Assembly (NCBI GenBank): GCA_028583405.1
Contig: CM053246.1
Span: 21,707,570-21,771,569, forward strand
Origin: Pogonophryne albipinna
Lineage: Eukaryota; Chordata; Actinopteri; Perciformes; Artedidraconidae
Reading direction: 5' to 3'
Length of the DNA: 64,000 nt
Both the position numbers and the translations under genes were made by a program. Below are positions 1-10,496 of this stretch, one piece after another; the stretch's first letter is position 1; each line of letters opens with the position of its first letter. The notes beneath the pieces were generated by a model. It had not been told where the DNA came from and ran no database searches. It saw only the letters and a program-made list of their open reading frames with translations.

Positions 1-166
1 GATACATGTAAGGCCATGTGCTAACATCGGTGTTGAGGTCTGGGAATGCTCGTTAGCCCTCGTGTTTACCTCGGTAGCATAGCATTAGCATAGCATTTAC
101 ACAGTCGTGGTAGATACATTGTTTGTTTTAAACAGAATAAATACACAAACCACAATGAATACTTAC

Positions 167-439
167 AGGTTGTGTACCCGAATCTCCCGCTGGTCCAAAC
201 AAAGTAGGAACAGCATCGTCCTCCAATATCAGCTTTGCAAGTCCGAAGCTAAACATTGTTAAGTTTTTAAAGCTTTGGTCCGTGAAATGCCGCGCACACA
301 CAACAGTACCGGCTGGTAAATCAGCTGGAACAGTGTTCAAAAGGAATGTCAACCACTGACTTCGTCGTGGTTCTGCCTTCGGTACTGCAAACATTGTGGA
401 TTTCTCCACACAAGACAGGCAACAGACCCTCCGCCACAT
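167..439 (-). CDS. THAP-type zinc finger, first coding exon (partial gene)
   Basis: Encodes the start of a THAP-domain protein; this family binds DNA through a C2CH zinc finger and includes transcription factors and P-element-type transposases. From the ATG at 439 the frame stays open for 91 codons. It shows the early cysteines (CCLSC), a conserved Trp, the C-x2-H pair in VCARHF, and the closing AVPTLF box, so the domain is essentially whole. The exon ends at a strong donor (GTAAGT, 166-161 on the minus strand), so the rest of the protein lies beyond the left edge of the window. The frame extends upstream to 514 but only from a GTG, so the ATG at 439 is the likely start. ETS and CRE-like motifs lie just upstream. 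It could be a host gene or a domesticated or dead transposon; the sequence here cannot separate these. Confidence 0.72.
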
Positions 440-500
440 GACTGGATAGAGCTTTGAAAAGAAGCAGGTTTTACGACACTTAATATGGTCGGCTGGCAGA

Positions 501-550
501 GGAAGTGACGTCACGCGGTGCAGCTACGTCACGCGGGGCAGGAAGTAAAC
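501..550 (-). promoter_or_regulatory. ETS/CRE composite promoter-like element
   Basis: A palindromic CRE (TGACGTCA) sits directly beside an ETS core (GGAAGT) at 501-514. A second CRE-like half site (ACGTCACG) follows at about 526-533 and a second GGAAGT at 541-546. ETS-CRE composites are common in TATA-less CpG promoters. The cluster lies about 65-110 bp upstream of the THAP ATG on the minus strand, as expected for its core promoter. Promoter function is inferred. Confidence 0.5.
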
Positions 551-639
551 AATGGAAACTGAGAAATCTCCAACGAGGCTTTTGGGGGAGGTCTTTTCTG
601 TGTTAGAGTTTTACTCCCTACAGGGTGTACTTTGAGGGG

Positions 640-735
640 TTTTGACTTTGCAGACTGTTTACATGCATGGACACCTTCATAACACACAAGGAGACGGGTA
701 ATAACCGGAAAAGCATGCAATGGGCCCTTTAAACA
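640..735. mobile_element. MITE end fragment (TTTAA-flanked family)
   Basis: The end of this stretch (ACACAAGGAGA.. then GGGCCCTTTAA near 723-733) resembles the terminus of common fish MITEs ending in a G/C-rich box plus TTTAA. A related left end appears at 23083 and a similar one at 35426. Recognised by memory of the family only; no partner end is seen nearby. Confidence 0.35.
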
Positions 736-930
736 TTTTGAATGCAGGACTTTTGCTTGTAATGAAATATTTTGAAACAATGGGTATCTGTACTTGTACT
801 CAAGTAAAGAATCTTAATACACCTCTGTCTACTGGTGGTGAGCAATTAACAGGGGAGAGGAGAATATAAAAAAAATGCTCAGACAGTTACACAAAACAAA
901 TGAATAAAATGTGTGCAGGAAATGTCTTAC

Positions 931-1210
931 ACTGGGTTTGATGCACCATTGTTGACTAAAGAGTTGCCGATGTGGATCTGTGCCCCGTCGAGCTTTTCTG
1001 AACAGCAGTCTCCTCTGTTGGAGATGATGACGGAGGTGACGATGTAGGGCTCCAGCAGGTCCACTCTCCACCAGGGGTCGCTTTCTGTATCAGTTTGGCT
1101 GCACGATCCAGAATGGAACTTATTGTCACGGTTTCCATCAATAGCGTTGCTGGCAAATCCCAATTCATAACGGTTTGACTGGGTCGCTTTTCCGCGCATG
1201 GCCACATTTT
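931..1210 (-). pseudogene. F-type lectin (fucolectin-like) exon, solitary
   Basis: The minus strand encodes most of one F-type lectin domain, a secreted fucose-binding fold of fish innate immunity. Visible features are MRGKATQS, the Asn-Ala-Ile-Asp-Gly core, DPWWRVDLL, the RGDCC turn and IHIGNS. The exon is bounded by an acceptor (pyrimidine-rich run ending CGAG at 1211) and a donor (GTAAGA, 930-925). The family motif is H-x26-R-x-D-x4-R/K. Here the R-G-D and a final Lys are present, but the residue 27 positions before the Arg is Gln rather than His (…SCSQTD…). No C-terminal lectin exon is found between here and the THAP exon. A possible leader exon at 1277-1318 does not join in phase. I infer a dead or rearranged copy, although a distant last exon cannot be excluded. 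Confidence 0.75.
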
Positions 1211-1276
1211 CTCGAGAGAAGACAGAGGTATATCAGTGTTTCAATAGATAACTTTGAGATGGTCCCGAGTACTCAC

Positions 1277-1318
1277 GACACTCCAAAGAAAACAGCATAT
1301 GAGAAACATTACAGTCAT
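1277..1318 (-). other. Candidate signal-peptide exon for the lectin
   Basis: The minus strand reads ATG followed by a very hydrophobic stretch (MTVMFLICCFLWSV), then a good donor (GTGAGT, 1276-1271), only 67 bp upstream of the lectin exon. This is the layout of a secreted F-type lectin leader. The exon ends in phase 0, whereas the lectin exon needs one base carried in, so a direct join would be out of frame. Either the gene is broken or the real first exon lies elsewhere. Confidence 0.35.
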
Positions 1319-1525
1319 AGAAAGGCTGTAAGTTGTTGGGAGAGTTAATCGGTCATGGAGTTAATTATTGCTTATTAGCTTGATATATGACCTGTGTTTG
1401 AATACTGAACATTATTGACGCGGGCGCTTAATTTCCAAATATAGTGCATTTATGTCTTTGTCTTTGTGTAATGTGAGTTTGGTTGTACTGTGTGCATTTG
1501 CAGTAGTGTTGCTAAATAGTTTCTA

Positions 1526-1941
1526 CACTGAACAAAAATATAAACGCAACACTTTTGTTTTTGCTCCCATTTTTCATGAGATGAACTCAAAGATCTAAAA
1601 CATTTTCTATATACACAAAATAACCATTTCTCGCAAATATTGTTCACAAATCTGCAAAAATCTGTGATAGTGAGCACTTCTCCTTTGCCGAGATAATCCA
1701 TCCCACCTCACAGGTTGGATTATTGCACAGCTGTGCCTTAGGCTGGCCACAATAAAAGGCCACTCTGAAACGTGCAGTTTTGCTTTATTGGGGGGGTCTG
1801 GGGGGGTCCGAAAACCAGTCAGTATCTGGTGTGAGGGTTAGGGTAATGTTGTGAATCGAGTGGCCTGTGTTCGTCGTCCATAACATACGCCTGCCCATAC
1901 CATAACCACCACCACCATGGGCCACTCGATTCACAACATTA
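1526..1941 (-). mobile_element. Tc1/mariner element, rearranged fragment
   Basis: Starts at a TA followed by CACTGAACAAAAATATAAAC, the terminus of a Tc1-like family abundant in fish. The recognisable 5' region runs to about 1830. After a break, 1866-1941 read on the minus strand encodes a piece of Tc1 transposase (NVVNRVAHGGGG). The interior is deleted and part is duplicated in inverted orientation. Confidence 0.65.
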
Positions 1942-1951
1942 CCCTAACCCT
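1834..1951. repeat. 32-bp perfect inverted repeat with 54-nt loop
   Basis: Positions 1834-1865 are the exact reverse complement of 1920-1951. The arms combine Tc1 transposase sequence with TTAGGG-like units at the outer ends (CCCTAA continues to about 1957). Confidence 0.85.
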
Positions 1952-1974
1952 AACCCTACCCCATATGACATTAC

Positions 1975-3270
1975 GAGTTTTTTAGATAATAAGCAGAGTT
2001 GTGCAGTTCTATTTGTTGACCTTTTCCAAAGCGTTTGATACCGTCGATCATCGCATCTTAAAGCAGAAGCTACTCAGTATTGGCATATCCAGCCATGCAG
2101 TGGGGTGGTTTGTGAACTACCTCTCTGAAAGGTCCCAATGTGTTCACTTTGATGGATTCTGAGTGGTTAAACATTACTAATTGTGTTCCTCAAGGTTCTG
2201 TTTTAGGTCCACTTTTATTCTCCATCTATATCAATAGTTTAGGTGAAAATGTCGATGGAGCAACCTTACATTTTTATGCGAACGATACCGTGATGTACTG
2301 TGCAGGTCCCTCCATTAAGGAAGCGGTTGTTGAATTGCAAGCTGTTTTTAACATTATTCAGACTCAGCTCGCTGAACTAAAGCTTCTTTTAAATGTTGAT
2401 AAAACCAAGGTAATGCTCTTTTCAAAAGCTAAAAAGACACCAGAGCCTGTTTTAGGTATTGTAACTACGCAAGAAATAAAACTTGAAGTGGTTACCTGTT
2501 ACAAATACCTTGGTATCTGGCTTGATGATTGTGTCTCTTTTAAACTTCATGTCAATAACCTACTTACAAAGCTGAGGGTTAGGCTAGGTTTCTTCTACAG
2601 GAACAAGTCCTGTTTCTCGCTTGAGGCCAGGAAAAGGCTAGTCACTGTGACCTTTTTACCTGTGCTGGACTATGGTGATCTGATCTATATGAATGCACCT
2701 GCCCATTGCCTGGTCAAGTTAGATGCTGCGGATCACAGCTCACTGAGATTTGTGACAAACTGTAAAGCATTAACCCATCACTGTACTCTGTATGCAAGGG
2801 CTGGTTTGCCTTCGCCAACTGTACGGAGGCTCAGTCACTGGTACATTTTTATATACAAAGCCATGTTAGGGAAACTTCCATCCTGCATCTGCTCCCTGAT
2901 CTCACAGCGAATTGTAAGTGGCTACTGCCTGAGATCGAATGCTGTGGTTTTATTAAATGTGCCAACTGCTAGGACTGTCTTAGGGAAGATAGCTTTTAGA
3001 TGCGCAGCTCCTCTGTCTTGGAACAGTCTGCAAAAGGAATGGAAGCTGAGCAATTTGGTTCCACTAAATGTTTTTAAGGCAAGGATAGATGCTATCCAAT
3101 CGGAAACTGTTGGAACCTGTAAATGTTACTAGCTATGTAAACTGTAGTCGCTGTAAATATGCTGTATGATGTCCTTTTTGTTTTTCTGTTATGTTTATAT
3201 GTATTCATGTGGTGCAGGTCACCCTTGAAAAAGAGATCAATGGGATTAAAGGTTTGAAATGAAATGAAAT
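1975..3270 (+). mobile_element. 5'-truncated LINE (L2/CR1-like) with TGAAA tail
   Basis: Begins inside reverse transcriptase (SKAFDTVDH at about 2025) and ends after a short 3' UTR with a (TGAAA)n tail at about 3254-3272. The 5' end abuts the rearranged Tc1 fragment. The short tandem tail in place of poly-A fits the CR1/L2 group; the exact family is uncertain. Confidence 0.75.
2140..3132 (+). pseudogene. LINE reverse transcriptase, C-terminal part
   Basis: An open stretch of about 330 codons carrying RT motifs: [18 protein letters not shown], then FYAND where an active enzyme has YADD, and the C-terminal region typical of CR1/L2-like ORF2 (SWNSLQKEW near the end). The upstream SKAFDTVDH block is split from it by frameshifts near 2020 and 2150. 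The change of the first catalytic Asp of YADD to Asn, plus the frameshifts, should abolish polymerase activity. Confidence 0.8.
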
Positions 3271-3272
3271 GT

Positions 3273-5342
3273 TTTACTTTTGTAACTCTCGATGTTTGTG
3301 ACAAATATAACTCCTTGTGTACTTGTACAGCCAGCCAGTCATATTTTGGCATTTTAAGTGGGGTGCTGCTCTGAGGTTTTGATTGATATGTCTTCTTGAG
3401 CCACACTGTCTTGAGATCTTATCCATTGTATCCTTGTCTTGTGATTTTTTACTGAAAGGGCAAAAGGCTAGACCTACTTTGGTTGAACTATGTAGCTGCG
3501 TCCCTGCTTTTGACAAATAGGTGTTCGATTGACATGCCAGATTGAATGAAAATGTAAAATATTGGTCATTTTGGGTAGGCGTGTTAATACGTGGGCTGAG
3601 GGGCCCTGAGCTCTCAGTGCCCAGGGGCCCCTAAAGGTACTAATCCGGCCTTGGTTACAGCGTTAGTTACTGCTTACTTTATATTTAGATTTCCACACAC
3701 AAAACGTATACATAACTTTTACAACAGGATTAATTAAAAACAATTTTAACAAAATTAGTTAATAACACTTAATATATATACACCGTCATAATAACTGCAT
3801 GAAATCGATCCTAAACATTCAACAATAATTATAAACTTCTACTCCATATTTGCCGTTGACCTGTGTTTATAGAAGTAAAGATATATTTCGGCTGTGATTG
3901 GTTTTTCCTCGTCACGTGACAAGCGTTGCGCGCTGCAGCGTCTACATCGGGGTGCCCTGGATGCACCCTGAGTAAAAAGGCACTTGAGAGTGCTGGCATG
4001 CGTCGGCGGCGTCCACCACTTGTTTTGGGAGGCTGCTTTGAATACAAGTGAAATGACCGCACACAAAACACTCATGTCTACGCCCCCTAACACGTAAAAA
4101 CAACAACCACAAAAAACTGTTCACTTTAGCTGAGGTGAAAACAAAGGAAAATGTATTTTGCTAAACCATGCGTTAGCAAGTTTGTTGAAGTTTGTATGTA
4201 CTCACACTGTATAGTTGTGGGATGGAAGATGATCTCAAGGTGAGTGATAGAAGGCTGGCAGGTTTCCCGGGAATCAGAAGAGTTTTTGCCTGAGTTCAAA
4301 GAACAATCAGGCAATGAGTGAGTGTGCAGGAGAGGCTTATATACTAGCTGATTGGAGATGAAAAGCAGCAAGGAGCCCAGGTGAGCTGACGGTGTGGGTG
4401 TGGCTGTCTAGTCGGGTGAGGTGGAGGCGGGGTCAGTGGGAAAGTACTGAGGTGCAGCACGTAAGGAGAGAAGCAGACCGTGATAATAAGATACGGGATC
4501 AGCAACTTCTTCTACTGATGTTGGAAAATGTTTATTTCATCTGGTGCTAGCTTCGTTATTGTCCATAACATATATAGACTGCCATTTAGAAACATACAGT
4601 AAATACAATTCTGCTTCAAACAATAGGGCTAGGCCAAACTGTCTAGAAATCTAATGAAAACAACAAACACTTATGCTCCTCCTCCTCCGTCACTTTAAAG
4701 TAACTAAGAGGGTCTCTACGATCGAACTCCATGAAAACGTTATGTATTCAAATGTCCATTTCATTGTGTTGGGATGTTACAACCCATTGAAGGAAGTCCA
4801 GGAGAATGGCAGCATTGTTTGCTACACACGGAAAATTGTCCATAACCTGTCAAGTATGATTCCAAGGTTTTTGGGTGCAGCTTTTGCAGTTCAGAAAACA
4901 ATAACTTTGCAATAGTTTAAGTCTAAAAAATTGTGTGCAGACTCTTCCTTCTCACATAGACGGAAATAAATCTGTGGAGATAAACATTTTTAAACTGAAA
5001 CAGCTTGGGAATCTACACAGATTAGATAAAAAAATATAGATATTTAAAGAATAAAAGATTAAAAAACTTTGAAAAATATACAACAATAAGTGGGCTAGAG
5101 CGTTGATGATCAGATCAAGGGGCGTTGGTGAACTCAAGTTCGAAAAAAGCTCTTAGTTGGGGCAAAGAAACTTTAAATGTAAAAAAAGACCAATATAATG
5201 TTCTAATGATTTTATTGGAATTTCATTTTTTTTTTTCATTTTTATTTGTCCCGCTCATGGTACGCAAAACCAAATGTACAATAATTGCCACAAAACATGA
5301 CTACCATTGAGCGAAAAGGAGCAGGGAGAAGAATAAAATCTT
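3273..5342. other. No recognisable gene; scattered repeat-like sequence
   Basis: About 2 kb up to the gap. 3590-3660 (ending in AATCCGGCCTTG) and a GC-rich stretch at 3900-4050 look repeat-derived but could not be assigned. Short open frames at 3829-4124, 4126-4371 and 4673-4915 show no family signature. 4900-5340 is AT-rich and featureless. Confidence 0.4.
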
Positions 5343-6342
5343 NNNNNNNNNNNNNNNNNNNNNNNNNNNNNNNNNNNNNNNNNNNNNNNNNNNNNNNNNN
5401 NNNNNNNNNNNNNNNNNNNNNNNNNNNNNNNNNNNNNNNNNNNNNNNNNNNNNNNNNNNNNNNNNNNNNNNNNNNNNNNNNNNNNNNNNNNNNNNNNNNN
5501 NNNNNNNNNNNNNNNNNNNNNNNNNNNNNNNNNNNNNNNNNNNNNNNNNNNNNNNNNNNNNNNNNNNNNNNNNNNNNNNNNNNNNNNNNNNNNNNNNNNN
5601 NNNNNNNNNNNNNNNNNNNNNNNNNNNNNNNNNNNNNNNNNNNNNNNNNNNNNNNNNNNNNNNNNNNNNNNNNNNNNNNNNNNNNNNNNNNNNNNNNNNN
5701 NNNNNNNNNNNNNNNNNNNNNNNNNNNNNNNNNNNNNNNNNNNNNNNNNNNNNNNNNNNNNNNNNNNNNNNNNNNNNNNNNNNNNNNNNNNNNNNNNNNN
5801 NNNNNNNNNNNNNNNNNNNNNNNNNNNNNNNNNNNNNNNNNNNNNNNNNNNNNNNNNNNNNNNNNNNNNNNNNNNNNNNNNNNNNNNNNNNNNNNNNNNN
5901 NNNNNNNNNNNNNNNNNNNNNNNNNNNNNNNNNNNNNNNNNNNNNNNNNNNNNNNNNNNNNNNNNNNNNNNNNNNNNNNNNNNNNNNNNNNNNNNNNNNN
6001 NNNNNNNNNNNNNNNNNNNNNNNNNNNNNNNNNNNNNNNNNNNNNNNNNNNNNNNNNNNNNNNNNNNNNNNNNNNNNNNNNNNNNNNNNNNNNNNNNNNN
6101 NNNNNNNNNNNNNNNNNNNNNNNNNNNNNNNNNNNNNNNNNNNNNNNNNNNNNNNNNNNNNNNNNNNNNNNNNNNNNNNNNNNNNNNNNNNNNNNNNNNN
6201 NNNNNNNNNNNNNNNNNNNNNNNNNNNNNNNNNNNNNNNNNNNNNNNNNNNNNNNNNNNNNNNNNNNNNNNNNNNNNNNNNNNNNNNNNNNNNNNNNNNN
6301 NNNNNNNNNNNNNNNNNNNNNNNNNNNNNNNNNNNNNNNNNN
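5343..6342. other. Assembly gap (exactly 1000 N)
   Basis: The run of N is exactly 1000, a scaffold placeholder size, so the true length is probably unknown. A (CA)n array starts 35 bp beyond its right edge, which probably caused the break. Confidence 0.98.
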
Positions 6343-6375
6343 TCAAGAGAAAAGTGATCATTTGAAGTGCATTTC

Positions 6376-6663
<288 letters not shown>

Positions 6664-6837
6664 GTGTTTCACTCTTAGTTAAATGATTTATAAAAGTCTA
6701 ATCACAAAATAAATGCAGACTATAAACAATTGAACACATGCCTACATTGCAACATATATCAAGTAAATTGCAAAACAACTGCAACTGCATTGCTACAATC
6801 CCAAACCACTACTTGTAATGGCAGCCAGCTCTGGACA

Positions 6838-7694
6838 CTATTGGAGTGATGCAAGGCAGTCCATGAAGCTGATTGCTTCTCTCTGCAAGTGAAGACACGC
6901 AAGGGCGTGGCCCTTAGTGTGGGTGGGACCTTGGACATGCTGCGTGATGTTAAAGCACTCCAATAGTGACAGAAACTCAGCGGCAAAGGTGCAGGTGCTG
7001 GAGTCCACGTGGATGTTAAAATCACCTAGCAGTAGTGTGGATGGGGACATGGAGCAGATTGAGGTGAGAAGCTCAGACAACTCAGACATGAATGAGGTGG
7101 AAGGTTTGGGGGGGCGGTAAATGAGGACGACCTGCTGCTTTGAGGGGGCAGCCACTGAGAAGGCAATGCACTCAAGTGAGATTTTATTCGTCACAAGCAG
7201 CTGTTTGACAGGGATATCTGCTCTGTGGATGACTGCCAGCCCACCACCACGACCAATGGAGCGGGGCTGTTGGAGATAAGCATAACCTGGAGGCAGAGAA
7301 AATCCAATTTCCTATCAATGATGATTTCATTAATAAGTGATGCTTTGTTGTTAAGGGAGCAGGTATTTAACAACATGAATGTGTGGGAGTTGTTATATGT
7401 TGCAATGGCTGGTAAAACATTGATGCCATCAACACAGGCCAAGGGCTTCAGGTTAACACTGCACACGTGTGGTTTGTTGTGATGACGTAAGTGGGCGGTG
7501 ACGGGGCGCCGGGACCACACAGTTGGGATAGTGTCAGCTGAGCCGGTGTAAACAAACCCACGTTTGGAACCTCTATGGACATACCTGGGTCTGCCAACTC
7601 GTAACAGCCCGAGGTATTCAATGACTGACAGATATAGAGGGGGTGTAGTGAAGTGGTTGATCCTAAAAAGTTGCGAGGTGGAGTAACGAAGCAT
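6838..7694 (-). pseudogene. LINE apurinic-type endonuclease, broken
   Basis: The N-terminal frame (7694-7191) reads through HHNKPHV, LLNTCSLNNK and KLDFLCL, then loses the block that should carry the catalytic Glu (TETW in the plus copy). A second frame (7194-6838) continues with LIYRPPKPSTSF, LLGDFNIHVD and the PTHTKGH box. The SDH motif is absent because the copy ends first. Deletion plus frame change make it inactive. It does read without interruption across the place where the plus copy has its first frameshift, so the ancestral frame was continuous there. Confidence 0.75.
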
Positions 7695-8330
7695 CAGGAT
7701 GGTATGATGCTAACGTTAGCACAGCGTTAGCTGTGGTCGCGGATCGGCCGGGAGAATGCGCTATCAGCCAAGAGTACAGATGAACCAGGACAGCAGGCAG
7801 CCTGTCCAGGAAGCGACTCAAGGACGGACAGCACTGAGGAGAGATGGTGGAAGTTGAAGAAGTTTGCCGCAGAGGAGCACCGGTGGTGGCCAGAGCAGGC
7901 TAGCCTGAGCAGGTAGAACTAGGCTAGCTTCTGATCGCCGTCAGACTGGCTGGGTGGAGAGGACCGTTGTTGTGTCTTTTGTGGCAGAACAAAATCAAAC
8001 AGCAGCTAAGCAGGTGATACAGTGAAGCAGGATCGGGACTCAAAACGGGAAAATGAGACGGAGAATCGGGCTTGTCGTCAGATGGAGCCACTAACGTTAG
8101 CGATAGCGTTAGCCCTGAAGCAGGAGCAACATTAGCAGGGTGGACAGGTCGGAAGCGGAGCATCCGTAAAAAGTTGCGATCGGGTGTTACAAAAGTGTCC
8201 AGAACAGCGTGTGCAAGCCACTGAACGTATGGAAACTGAGGTAGAAACGTTGGTCCAAAACTCGGCAGATAAATGTTCGGACAGAGAAGCGGCGAACAGA
8301 CAACGCCAGCGTCCTCTCTCTCCAAAAGTG
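6838..8330 (-). mobile_element. L2-family LINE, 5' half only
   Basis: Minus-strand copy of the element present in plus orientation at 11.7-15.6 kb. The two share the 5' leader peptide signature (AGVVCSPLL near 8300 here, 11775 there), the HHNK motif upstream of the endonuclease, and the endonuclease itself. The copy stops within the endonuclease at about 6840; the RT half and 3' tail are missing. Confidence 0.75.
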
Positions 8331-8334
8331 TTGC

Positions 8335-8445
8335 GTCACAAAAAAAATAAAAAAATCGAATGAATCTGAAAACTTTTCACGGACCCCCTGGCAGAGTGCC
8401 ACAGACCCCCGGGGGGTCGCGGACCCCACTTTGAGAACCACTGGT
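8335..8445. mobile_element. hAT element, right end only
   Basis: Ends in ACTTTGAGAACCACTG at 8445, the terminal inverted repeat of the common CAGTGGTTCTCAAAGT hAT group, with a GC-rich subterminal segment (GACCCCCGGGGGGTC). No left end with a matching 8-bp duplication was found. Confidence 0.6.
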
Positions 8446-10060
8446 GTAGAGAGCTTCATACAGTAAATAACTGAGGGAGTGTTTTACTAGTCTAGTCAAA
8501 GAGTTGAACAACAAATCGTTTTTACAGTTTCTTTATTTTCAAGCCTGAATCCTACTGTGTCTTCAGTAGTAAACACTTATTCGAGTAAACACAGACTCCC
8601 ACTCTTAGTCCCTCAGCAGCTCTTCTTGGCCTTTTTGCCTTCTCCCACCTACTCACAGCTTCTGTGTTTTACCAAACTAAACAATGCCAGTGATCGGGGT
8701 AGAACTCAATTCATTCTTTCTTCATACAGAATGAGACAAAGTGAAGCTGACCTTCAGCTACGTGGGTGGTGGCTTTCTTTTCTGTTTAATATGTGCTTAT
8801 GGTAAACAAGGTTACGGAATACTTGACTCAACTTGCATGTTTGTGGTAGCAGATACAACACATACATTTGTGGACTTGCTGTATTGTTAAAAAACTCGAG
8901 CCATTTATTGCCCAATTTGATTTAAAACAAACTACTAGCATGTCCTTTCCTCCAATAGCCCAAACACTCAACTGTATACATCCAATGTTAGATAAGTGTA
9001 GGAAGTAGGAACTGACCTGATACCATAGACCGATTTGCATGGATTTACATTTTCCTAGCATTACTTAAACACTATATACTTTCAGCATGATTACTAATAA
9101 TTATTCTAAGCTTGATGACACACCTGTCAATTATTGTCATTTCTTGCTTTGTATTTAGAGAAGAATCTACATTTCACAGTTAATAATAAATGTCAGTGTA
9201 ATTTTCATTATTGCTCATTCCTTTGTTATGAAGGTGAGACACAACACATCTGAGAGATAAATCTGCTTGGGAACTGCTTTTCAGATGCGTATATAAATAC
9301 ATGAAAAATAATTAAATGCTCTAAGAAGCTGTGGAAACATCATTTATGAAATTAAAATAGGCTCTACCACAGTGCCCACTTCATTTAAAAAAGAGCAGGG
9401 AACAGAAAGTGTTCTGAGAGATGGAGAGTCGTGAGTAAGGAAGAATGGACAACAATACATTTATATTATAAGTCAGTAAGGTGATGGAAAGCCAAGGACA
9501 CAGTTAGATAGGAGAGTGAAATGAACTGCACTGGAGAACAGAGAGGATACATAAAGGAAGATTGAGGTTGGTGATGAATACAATAGAGCCAGCAGAGACG
9601 GAAAGAAACAAAATCACACTCAACACAGAGGGAATAACAGAGCAAATGAGGACATGTGTACAAACACACAGATGGAGCTTAAGACTTAATGAATCTCAAA
9701 TCAGATAATGCCCTTAAAGTAGAAATCACACTGAACCGAAATTCAAACCGAGGACAGCATCATGCCAATTGCCTGCCAATGTGTAAGCAATTTGTAACTA
9801 ATAAAATGGCTTCAAAGAAATAACACTTTTCATATTTCCAAGGCTAGAGTGTTATTGCTGTCATTCCATTTGCCCTTTCCCTGAAAAACCTAACTCCATG
9901 ATAATGCATGAAAGTATTACTTTTAAGGACATCAAGGACAAGGAGTAAAAGCTCACTCAAAATGTGAGTAATTTTTATTTTTCTTCAGCGTTGGAAGATA
10001 TCAGAACATTTCTTCAACTGAGAGAAGAAAGAGACGGAAGTATACGTGAATTTCAGTCAG
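8446..10060. other. No recognisable feature
   Basis: AT-rich single-copy-looking DNA. Short frames here have no family signature. Confidence 0.5.
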
Positions 10061-10069
10061 TCTTCATTT

Positions 10070-10495
10070 TCTGTTAAAGCTGCTCAGCAATGGAACTCAA
10101 TCCCACCTCCAATCAGAGACCAGCCCACATTCACTTTATTTAAATCAAAACTCAAAATATGGTTAGTGAGGAATCTGCTCTGCCAACACTGACCCAATCT
10201 TCTGCTCCTTACAACCCACTGCCTGTGTTTTAACATGTTCTTTTGTTTTGTTTTAATTATTTTGTTTTAATGTTCTGTATTTTAAATTGTTTTATTTAGG
10301 TATCCCAGTAATGTCTGTTGCATGTTTTAAATGTATTGTATTTACTTGTTTAAAATTAAATGTGTTTTAGGTTGACTTTTAAAATCTGTCCAGGGACTAC
10401 AGATGAAAAATAGCCTCTTGGCTAACTCTGGCACATTTACAGAAATGTTCATTAATGTGCACTGTCCCTGTTAAATAAATGAATTAAAAAAAAAA
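10070..10495 (+). mobile_element. LINE 3' end fragment
   Basis: Starts with the last codons of a LINE ORF2 (reads AAQQWNSIPPPIRDQ then FKSKLKIW and a stop at about 10190), followed by a 3' UTR ending in TTAAATAAATGAATT plus poly-A at 10483-10496. A diverged relative of the same 3' UTR lies at 57180-57345. Clade not determined. Confidence 0.6.
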
Positions 10496-10496
10496 G

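Noticed and set aside
9466..9669. 67-codon Cys-rich minus-strand frame
   Set aside because: No signal peptide pattern, splice sites or family match; chance frame in AT-rich DNA.
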